Source: Conidiobolus incongruus B7586
Lineage: Eukaryota; Entomophthoromycota; Entomophthoromycetes; Entomophthorales; Conidiobolaceae
Assembly (NCBI GenBank): GCA_000697335.1
Contig: JNEM01016595.1
Location: 1 to 22,164 of the forward strand
Reading direction: 5' to 3'
DNA: 22,164 nt
A model generated the notes under the pieces. It was not told the origin of the DNA and did not search any database. It saw nothing but the letters and a program-made list of their open reading frames with translations. Positions 14,021-22,164 of the stretch are shown one piece after another. Numbering within the stretch: the stretch's first letter is position 1; each line of letters starts with the position of its first letter. The position numbers and the translations under genes were made by a program.

Positions 14021-14033
14021 TTAAACCTTATTA
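14012..14033. repeat. Perfect 22-bp palindrome over carrier stop codon
   Basis: TAATAAGGTTT is followed directly by its reverse complement AAACCTTATTA. The palindrome covers the last three sense codons (Asn, Lys, Val), the TAA stop and the first bases of the 3' UTR of the minus-strand carrier gene. There is no spacer, so RNA would fold only with a few central bases unpaired. Confidence 0.8.
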
Positions 14034-15277
14034 ATCATCATCAAAGCCAATTCATAACCGAAGAAAGTGGCACTGTTGGCAGGGAAAGATCTTAACAAGG
14101 TAGGGGAGAAGCCCTTAAAGAAACCTCTCCAACCCATATCACCATAGATTCTACGGATAACTTGACGAACTGTTACTCTTTCAGCACTTGTTTGCATGTT
14201 GGATTTGATGATGTCTTGGGGATAAGATGTGAGCCAGCAGGAAATACCACTCATACCACCACTCATGAGAAGATACCAGAAGGGAATTTCACCATCTTTA
14301 GAGTGGTTTTTAAGGTAATATGATTTCATCGTGTTATAGCACATGAAGTAACTGGCAAAGCATGCAGAATCTCTCAATAAAGTGGGAAGAAAACCTCTAT
14401 AAAGGGTCATAGCGCCGTGTTTGGAAATAATTTGCTTAGCACAATCTCCCATACTAGAATATTTAGCACCAAACATAGTCTGAGTTTGCATACGAATCTT
14501 TAAGAATTCCATAGGGCAGTAGAAACAGGCAATAATACATCCGGTCATAGCACCAGCGACACCTGTGCGCCAGATACTGAGGTTTTCGAGAGGCTGACTT
14601 GGGTCAGGATTGAGCATACGACGGAAGTAACCGTTACTGCTGAAAATGATAGCCGAGCTATATATTGAAATTAGTTGCCTTGTAATTAAAATCTTAGGTA
14701 TATTATAATTACCAAAAACCAACTGTGACAAGAGGAGGAGTCACACCACGATAAAGACCAGTAATCTAAGGGAGCAAAATGAGGTTTAATAAATATATTC
14801 TTACTTGCTATTAGTGTTAAGATATGAACTAGACTATTGATCAAAATATGTAAACAGCATTTACAATATGACCCAACATTTGAATATTTAATCAGTTACT
14901 GATAAAATAAGTTATTTATTAAAAACAATAAATAAAATATTATATCAAGTAATAGAATCATTTTATTATATCATATATCTACAGAATATTAAAGTAACAA
15001 TGAATAGCGCTTACCTTTTCCTTTTGTAAAACTTTTTTAAAACAATCAACAGCTCCTGAATAGATAGGATTTTTACTCGATTGAGTTTGCATACGCACCT
15101 AATGAATACTAATTAATATTGAGATCATTTTGGATATAGTGGTGTCAAATATACTTTAACGGAGTCGAAAGGATGACCAACCATCACTTCACAGCACCCA
15201 CCGAGAGTACCAGCGATGAACTCTTGAACGAATGGAGCGTGAATCAAATGATTTTCTTCGACTGAAGCAACTTCCAT
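14021..15277 (-). CDS. Mitochondrial carrier, Ymc1/SLC25-like
   Basis: This is a six-helix mitochondrial inner-membrane solute carrier of 298 residues, the normal SLC25 length. Exons on the minus strand are 15155-15277, 15015-15098, 14713-14765 and 14021-14657, all with GT-AG introns. The three carrier repeats each keep their signature: HPFDSVK (35-41), CPMEFLKIR (134-142) and YPQDIIKS (232-239), with matrix-loop blocks such as ITGLYRG, LYRGFLPTLLRD and FFKGFSPTLLRSFPAN. The last two resemble yeast Ymc1 (WLMVYPLDVIKS, FFKGFGPTMLR), so the carnitine/amino-acid carrier clade is likely. Yeast Ymc1 has been linked to glutamate uptake; the substrate here cannot be told from sequence. The second intron is 249 nt, about five times longer than the others, but the protein alignment shows no lost exon. 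The start is the first ATG and lies about 72 bp below a TATA box. The gene looks intact. Confidence 0.95.
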
Positions 15278-15348
15278 ACTGAATTAAAATAACCAAGATA
15301 CTAATTAAAGAGGAACAAAAAGTGTTGATTTCAAGAGGTTTAGTATTC

Positions 15349-15356
15349 TATTTATA
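15349..15356 (-). promoter_or_regulatory. TATA box of carrier gene
   Basis: On the minus strand this reads TATAAATA, 72-79 bp upstream of the carrier start codon at 15277. It matches the sequence and approximate position of the boxes before QRI7 and the FKBP gene. Confidence 0.55.
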
Positions 15357-17214
15357 ATTTTAACACACCCTTTTTTTATTAATTCCAAAGGTTAAATTAA
15401 TTTGGAAATTTGGAGATTTAATATCGCATGATTTATTTTGTAATCAATATAATCAATTTAGGCTTTGGCCAATGGTCATTGGTAGATAATATAGATTTGT
15501 CCAATTAAATCAGCAGATCTAATCATTATCAATCAGGTGAATGGATAGATAAATTTTCGCTTGATTGAGAAAATAAAGCCACCTGACCATTTTGAAAATA
15601 GAAATTGGACATCTCAGGAATTAGTTCTAGATGAACAGTATCAAGTGGTTATTTTAGCCAAATTGAGATTCGAGTAAATTTAATTCCCGATGGCTTATAG
15701 TGGTTGTCAAGTCATAGATGGTTACCTGGTTATCAGGAGTTCCCTGATAACTCCCTAATTATTTTTTTCAAGACCCTTCAAGTCATGTGAATTGAAATTC
15801 AATTTTTAATATTAGAGTATTGAACAAGCACATTCAAATTGGAAAATCAATCTCAGTGCTACTCAAATGTTGAATAATAACTCGGTGCGACTCTAGAATC
15901 TATTGGCTTAAATTTCGAAATCCAAGTTTCGTGTAGCGCCGAATTAAGTTTAACTCTTCTTAAGAATTTTTCTAGGATTTTTTCACTTTTTCCATCTATG
16001 ACGCTCAATTTTTCCACTGAATTGGAGCTTCTTTATCTCATGTCATTTCAATATTGGATCTAACATCTCGTCATGTGAACTTAATTTCTCATGACTATTA
16101 CATTAACAATGATCTGAGGTTGAATAAGCAAATTGTGAAGTGTTGAAATATTACCCTTACAATCATTTATATCTGTTAATAATTATTATTAAAGATTTTT
16201 TTACTGGTTTCAATTTAACTTTATTTTGAGATAATTTAAGAAATAGTATTAATAATAATGATATATCATTATTTTGGATAATTATACCGATTACATCCCA
16301 ATAAAATATGGAAGACTATGAATTTCATTTTAAAAATTATTTTGAAATTGATTATTTGAATTTGGCGAAATTATTACATAGTCTATTCATCAGTGATTCT
16401 TTAATTTGAAAATAATATTAAAACTTCTTTATTATATAGAGCTTATATAATAAATGTATTAATTATTTTATGTTGATTTTAATTTATATGTGATTATGCT
16501 TTGTTAAACTATACTCTGTAAGTTATTTAATATCTAATCAAAGTTAAATTTTATTAACTTTACAAAAAGCATGAAGCTATGACTTCCCAAATTTAAACAT
16601 AATAAAGAAATTCTTACAGAAATAAATGAATCAATAATTTTTGATCAGATTATTTCCCTAGGAGTGAATTAAGTATTTTTGAACGAAAGTATATATAACC
16701 AATAATATTGAATATTAATTTAATAATAAACAATACTATAAATAATTATAAATCTATTATTTTCAATTGAAAATTATATAATAATATGGTCATTGTCAAT
16801 TAAGAAAATATTAAATTAAATTCTTCTTTTTATCCATTGGTTTATGAATCATAAATATTTGACATTAATTCTAGTACTACTGTAAATAATAGTTAGCAAT
16901 CTAATAATCTTTCATATTCACTATATATAATATTACTTTCTAGGAGAATTTCAACAAAAAATAAAATGACTGAAAATTACAAAATTTTAATTTTACTTTA
17001 ATTGAACAAAAATATTTTATCAAAATATCATATTATATAAAATATTCTATATCAACTATTCACAAAAATCTCTAAGTAGCAACTAATGGCAAAGGGTTTT
17101 CAAAGTATAATATTGAAAATTAGTTTAATCAACTTTAAGCTGGGTTCTTATATAGAAAATTTATCTTATTTAAATTAAATTAATATCCAACAAAAGCAAT
17201 TTAAATAAAATTAA
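15357..17214. other. Gene-free spacer upstream of carrier
   Basis: No coding similarity was found. The first 1.3 kb is the milder AT-rich type. It includes a 9-bp stem with a 5-base loop at 15729-15751 (GTTATCAGG / CCTGATAAC). From about 16,680 the base composition shifts to the strongly TA-rich type that surrounds the transposon relics. Confidence 0.5.
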
Positions 17215-17640
17215 GAAATATTTCAAATATTACTTATTAGCCTTAGCAAAAGGACTAACGCAATCTTTATATTTTAATATTAACTTTGTTTTTACTCTAT
17301 TAAAAGATAGTTTGAAAATAGTTGAAAAATTAAAAATATAGGTACCTTATATTTCAAATAAATAAGAGAAGAAAAATAATTAATAAAAATTTATATTATT
17401 ATATTGAAAAAAGATATTATAATAAATAAATCATGGATTCTAATATGTAATCTATTACCAATAATTAAAAAGAGTGCTTGGATTGAAAAATCAAAATAAC
17501 TATTATAAATTCCAAAACAAAAATTATCTGGAAATAATAAATATTATTATTTATAATAAAAATTAGTACTATTATCTTTTATCAATTATTACCAAGAAAA
17601 TGAAACTATAATAAAAGAATACACTTTAAATGTTGAAGAA
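17215..17640 (+). mobile_element. Mariner relic, internal fragment of another lineage
   Basis: Conceptual translation shows a helix-turn-helix end resembling SLYFNINFVFTLLKDSLK followed by VPY, at the same place as in the mariner at 4505. Next come a WILICNLLP block corresponding to the DESW region, then KKSAWIEKSK, IPKQKLSG and a stretch like NETIIKEYTLN, which match the mid-region of mariner transposases. It differs in sequence from the 4505 element, so it is another family member. It has several stops, and the catalytic region containing HDN could not be found. No inverted repeats were located, so the limits are approximate. Confidence 0.6.
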
Positions 17641-19120
17641 CCAAGGTTATAAATTAGTGTAAGGAATGTCTCAATCCATTTCTCGCAAAATTTCAAGGTT
17701 TAATTAAACCTCAGATTCCTGTGAAAATATAATATAAATATATAAAATCATATATATTTATGTCACATATTTGTTTTATTTATTTACATTAATATTCCCT
17801 TTACAATTATTATATATGCTCAAGGATATTTGAGGAGATAGTTTAAGCTAAATATCTTTTACTTAAGATTCATAAGTCATATTAAAAATTATTTTAATAT
17901 TAATTTTATGAATAATTATATAATAATATTTATAACATAAAACTGTAAAGCTAGACTATACTGACTCTACCCAAGGCTACTACTCATGAGGACTATGCTC
18001 TTTTCAATAATTTGACATTATTTTGATTTTATATTTTATTATATATTTTATGTTAATTATTAGGATATTTTAGGTTTAAATATAAATTACAAATTTTATT
18101 TATTATAAAAATTCCTTTTGCAAATTTTATTTTGCATTAATTTAATACTATAAGTGAATATTATTCTTGGCTGCTAGAGCCAAGTAATATAATATTTTCA
18201 TCAGCTTTATTAGAAATTGAAATTAAAAATCATTTAATTTTTATTATAATAATTATATGCATATAACAAGAGTTATTAAAGTTTTATTTATTCAAATAAA
18301 TTGGTTTTTATTATTATATCAATTATAATCACCAGATATAAATTTTTGCTATTATGATTATTTTATTAAATTAAAGAATTTGATTTTAAGCTCAAGATCT
18401 AATAAAACTTCAAATTTATATTTCAAAAATTAATATATAATCATAAAGGTGAATTATAAAAACTTATATAAAAAATTTAATTGATTACCATTAGTATAAC
18501 ATTTTACTATTAAAAAGCAAGGTAGTTTTTAATTATTAAAATCATATTAAGTTTTTTTAGGTTTATTTATTTTATTCAAGTTTAAATTTAAAACTAATGA
18601 TCTTATTTTTTACATATAATATTTTCAAAACCTAATAATATAAATTGATCTTCAGTTTAGGGAGCCATAAATAATATTCTGTTAAGGCCACAAAAAAATT
18701 ATCTCTATGAAGATTTAGAGATATTGAGTAATATTCACCTAGGTTGTTGATTAGATATGTTATAAAGATCAGCAAAAGCCTTTTATATAGAAATCTCATA
18801 TTTTCGTTTAAGGTAAGCCTAAGTAATTCTGTTATGATGGAAATAAAAAGTATGTTGAAATACAGAATTATATAGAGAGTTAAACCTTGAAAAAAAGTAT
18901 CTTTATCAGTATTGTTTTCTGGTCTTTTAGGGATTATAATGTTCCAACCCTATATCTTCAAAGCTTGATTATAAAACTTACCTGGTAATTATTATGATAA
19001 ACAAGGTAAAAACTTAAAGGTTATTATTTTTAATATGATAGATATTTTGCTCAATGTAATATTCTTAAACTAAATTAGATATTTATAGCTTTTATATTGA
19101 ATAAATGAATAATTAAGATG
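17641..19120. other. TA-rich spacer
   Basis: No gene was recognised. The stretch includes a perfect 16-bp palindrome AGGTTTAATTAAACCT at 17696-17711, and a GC-richer patch around 17945-17995 that I could not assign. A stem-loop at 18157-18196 is listed separately. The 18660-19120 part is less TA-rich than its flanks and may be an old mobile element, but no protein family could be matched with confidence. Confidence 0.45.
18157..18196. repeat. Imperfect 40-bp inverted repeat
   Basis: The core is CTTGGCT, a 5-base loop GCTAG, then AGCCAAG. Outside this 7-bp stem the pairing continues through AATATTAT on the left and ATAATATT on the right, with three unpaired bases on the right arm. It stands out because the G and C content is concentrated in the stem inside very AT-rich DNA. 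No associated gene was seen. Confidence 0.6.
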
Positions 19121-19290
19121 GTAATTTGGTTCTGATTTAAAAAGAATATCATTCTATCCAAACAAGGATCACAATACTATAACAGTTATGGTGTAATGGA
19201 ATTAGAATCAAGAACTAGATTACGACATGTTTTTTTAGAGTATTGAAAATATGAAAAGCCATTATAACTGTTAGAATTTTATACATTAAT
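19121..19290 (+). mobile_element. Doubtful Tc1-type transposase scrap
   Basis: One frame reads FGSDLKRISFYPNKDHN followed by TITVMV and, after stops, a stretch ending MKSHYNC. This loosely resembles the segment of Tc1-family transposases around the VMVWG motif. The match is weak, has stops, and no ends were found. It could be chance. Confidence 0.22.
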
Positions 19291-20883
19291 CTAATTTTAA
19301 TATTAATTAAAAATCTCATAACTTTACAAAAAAAGGTTAATATATAAAGGAAAACATAGAGTATCATATATAATCTCAAAAAAATAATAAAAAGTTATGG
19401 TTAAACTTAAATAATTTGCTAATTATAAAAGTATCAAAGAACCAATTCCATATTATTTAATTAATATTATTTCTAATAACAACAATTTAATTTATTAATT
19501 ATAAAATGGATTTATTAATATTCAATATAGATATTCTATTTAAATTATTGTCTTTAAGGAAATAATATATTTATTTTTAGCTAGAGATAAGTGGCTTGAC
19601 AATACAAAGGTTGGAAATTAATAGGAATTGCTTTATTAGGATTCAGGTTTTTAAATTGATTTGAAATAATATGTAAGTATTAGAGAAATGAAAACACATC
19701 GCAATATGTATATTTGATATAGTGTCCAACTCGTTCTAGAAAGCATTATGACATTAGTTCTTGATAAGAAAATATTTAATATAACAATTAATTCAAGTCG
19801 ATATAGTACTTGAATTTTCACTTTTTTCAATATAAAATTTAAAATCATCTTTTGGTGCAGTTATATTTCAATGATATGTGATATTTCCGCCTTAGTTGTT
19901 GTATGGTATTGAGCAATAAATGGAATATATTAACTTTTATAGTTACAATATGAGCTTACTTTTACTAATATTTTAGGAATAATCTTGAATGAATATATAT
20001 TTAAGGATGATTTCCTTGTTTTATAATTATTTTATCTTAATAATAATGTAATGTTTCAAGGTTAAGCAAAGATGTCATTTTTATTGGGAAATTAATGATG
20101 GTATGATTGAGTAAGCAATCATATGAGTTTAAGAGTAAAATAATAAAATATCATAAAAAAGTGATAATGACTTGTTTAATCTATTTGAATAGGTTTATGG
20201 ATCAAATGTATGACAGTTGATAAAGTAATTTTCTGATTGATAGTCTACAAAGAACATACCCAGATTATTACAAAATTAAATCATATAATATATAATATTT
20301 ATTTTTATAATTTGTCAAGTCCATTTTCAATTGATATATGGCATATCTTCACAATTTAGCAATCTATTAATATAATTTTTATATAGATGACTTATGATTC
20401 GAATGGAATTATAAAATTTTAAAAATATGACCATAGAAAATATTTATTACCTTTTAAAATTATTTTAATTTCAATAATATACCAAAAATTGATAATATAA
20501 TTATATTTCAAATTGAATTGAATATTTGATTGTTAATGACAAGTTAAAAACATTCTAATATAAATGAGATTATATTTTATAATTATAAAATTATCAGTCA
20601 AAATTTTTCAATATATCTATTGTGATTATGATAATTTTGTTAAAATTTAAAAATAACTTTGATCCATTAGAGTGATATTATTGAAATTATATCGCATATG
20701 ATTTAATATTGATAAAGGATTAGTGATATAATACAAAATTAATTTCATCCTTGACAATTTGAATTGTTTAGATAAATACTAATAATGGATTTAAGAGTGT
20801 ATATAGATTAATAAAATGTTTTGAAGACTTAAAAATTTCAATTAAATTTATGAATTAAACATTATTAAACCAACCATTTAAAT
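19291..20883. other. Gene-free spacer downstream of FKBP
   Basis: No coding similarity was found on either strand. A 65-codon open frame on the minus strand at 19651-19848 has no recognisable features and is most likely chance. The last few hundred bases contain the FKBP 3' UTR; no clear AATAAA signal was identified there. Confidence 0.5.
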
Positions 20884-21742
20884 TTATAAATCTTCATCTT
20901 CAACTTCTTCCCCTTCTTCGTCATCTTCGACCTTCTTAGAAGAATCTTCATTGTTATCCTTCTTACTTAAAGATTCGTAATAAGCGTTGGAATTTTCGTA
21001 AATTTTAAGCATTTCAACTTCGAAGACCAAGGGAGCATTAGCTAAAAAATGCAATATATTAAAATACATAAACAATATGACATTAATTGACAATAAAATT
21101 ACCAGGAATTTTAGGGGGAGAACCACGAGCACCATAAGCCATTTCAGAGGGAATCTTGATCTTGCGTTTTTCTCCTTCGCACATACTAAATAGTTGTTAG
21201 TTTGAATTCCACTTATAAATATTGATATTACCCATTGAGACCGGTGTCCCATCCTAGTTGATTAATAAGTTATTTAGGATAATGAATTATTTTATGTTTA
21301 ATTCGGATACTTACCTTTAATAACCATACCACGACCTAAATTAAGAAAAGCACATATTAGTTAACCAAACCTATATATTATGATATTAACAAATTACCTA
21401 ATTCAAATTCGAAAGGTTTATTCCTATCAAGACTAGAATCGAATTTACTTCCGTCCTTTAATAAGGTACCGGTATAGTGAACTTGAACGTAATTTCTAAT
21501 CAAATTCAATGAATATCGATTACGTTTTATGAATATCTTTAAAATTACCCTGGTTTAGCTTTAATCGTGCACTTTTCCTTAGGTACGCGCTTCAAAATAC
21601 CTGTACCAAATTTAGTTACTTACTGAATAAATGATTAAGATTAAGTATTACCAATTTGCAACTGATCCAACTTAGGCTGATCATCATCTTCGGACTTAGC
21701 AAATGCAAAACTCAATAAACTAATTAAATATAATAACTTCAT
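20884..21742 (-). CDS. FKBP2: ER-targeted FKBP-type prolyl isomerase
   Basis: This FKBP2/FKBP13-type peptidyl-prolyl cis-trans isomerase assists protein folding in the secretory pathway. Seven minus-strand exons (21652-21742, 21549-21600, 21398-21495, 21315-21335, 21232-21253, 21103-21185, 20884-21041) join to 174 residues; all introns are GT-AG and 46-62 nt. Residues 1-15 ([15 protein letters not shown]) form a signal peptide. The FKBP domain spans about 28-134, with pocket residues Tyr55, Phe66, Asp67, Val85, Ile86, Trp89, Tyr112 and Phe129, so FK506 binding is likely. Cys41 and Cys97 match the cysteine pair of FKBP13. Beyond the domain comes an acidic tail of about 40 residues rich in Glu and Asp, ending EDEDL. 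That tail is absent from human FKBP2, which ends RTEL; whether DEDL works as an ER-retention signal is uncertain. Two exons are only 21 and 22 nt. The gene looks intact. Confidence 0.96.
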
Positions 21743-21801
21743 AGCTTTAAAATTATTTTAATTTAAATTGAATAGCAGTCATTCACGTAAGAAGAGAGTG
21801 A

Positions 21802-21809
21802 TATTTATA
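21802..21809 (-). promoter_or_regulatory. TATA box of FKBP gene
   Basis: On the minus strand this reads TATAAATA, 60-67 bp upstream of the ATG at 21742. It is the third instance of this box at a similar spacing in the window. Confidence 0.6.
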
Positions 21810-21906
21810 TGGAATTTGATAGTTGATTGAGATTGGGCCAAATTGACCAATGATTGATGACCACTTCATTATTGCAAATTCATGTGATTACTCACATTAT
21901 TTGATA

Positions 21907-22164
21907 TTACCTTGAATTTGAAATAATGGGAAATTTTTTAATTTCCAATTTTTCAAACATATTATTAGTTTGAAATGAATAAATATATACAAAGTTAATA
22001 GGAAATTATATATTTTTAATATATATATATATATATATATATTAGTTTTTTTGATTAAAAAATTAACTTTTTAAAATTGGTTGTTTAATTTAATCATGCT
22101 TAAACCAAATAGTGATCATCAAAAGTTTTTTATTTTGGTATTAGTAAAACTTAACCATAAACAC
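21907..22164 (+). mobile_element. Second mariner copy, 5' part, runs off window
   Basis: From the TA at 21905-21906 the sequence matches the left end and 5' region of the mariner at 4505 for the rest of the window, through the inverted repeat, the AT microsatellite and the region before the transposase. Outside the microsatellite only nine base differences are seen in about 230 bp, eight of them transitions. This copy keeps more C and G at those sites, so it is the less mutated one. The insertion lies about 165 bp upstream of the FKBP start codon and about 100 bp beyond its TATA box. Whether its transposase is readable cannot be seen here. Confidence 0.9.

Overview
The window is a very AT-rich piece of a eukaryotic nuclear genome, most likely fungal. 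Four intron-bearing host genes can be read exon by exon. Introns are mostly 46-70 nt with GT...TAG borders. The gene versions also look fungal: exportin-1 starts with the short Met-Glu N-terminus seen in yeast Crm1, the carrier resembles yeast Ymc1, and the mitochondrial Kae1-type protein resembles yeast Qri7 at its C-terminus. I cannot name the species. Small introns plus very AT-rich, transposon-scarred spacers would suit an early-diverging fungus, but that is inference.

Layout. 1-4500: no gene recognised; extremely TA-rich, with a possible solo LTR-like block near 1.0-1.2 kb. 4505-5818: a decayed but structurally complete mariner transposon with terminal inverted repeats and TA target sites. 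5821-7331: spacer. 7332-11223 (+): exportin-1 (XPO1/CRM1), 13 exons. 11224-12457: spacer with a TATA box at its end. 12458-13725 (+): mitochondrial tRNA threonylcarbamoyladenosine synthase (QRI7/OSGEPL1), 4 exons, with several odd features. 14021-15277 (-): Ymc1-like mitochondrial carrier, 4 exons, convergent with QRI7. 15357-20883: gene-free spacer of about 5.5 kb with a second mariner relic near 17.2-17.6 kb and a doubtful Tc1-type scrap near 19.1-19.3 kb. 20884-21742 (-): ER-targeted FKBP2-type prolyl isomerase, 7 exons including two microexons. 21907-22164: the 5' end of a second copy of the first mariner, running off the window about 165 bp upstream of the FKBP start codon.

The four genes are housekeeping genes and do not form one pathway: nuclear export, mitochondrial tRNA modification, mitochondrial solute transport and ER protein folding. 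Three of the four share a TATAAATA box about 55-75 bp upstream of the ATG; XPO1 lacks one. The clearest genome-level signal is in the transposon copies: their differences are almost all C-to-T type and fall in CpA/TpG, like repeat-induced point mutation. The strongest gene-level puzzle is QRI7, which combines a non-AG splice acceptor, three replaced motif glycines and a missing strand before its GG-ASN loop. I did not find a convincing new biological system.
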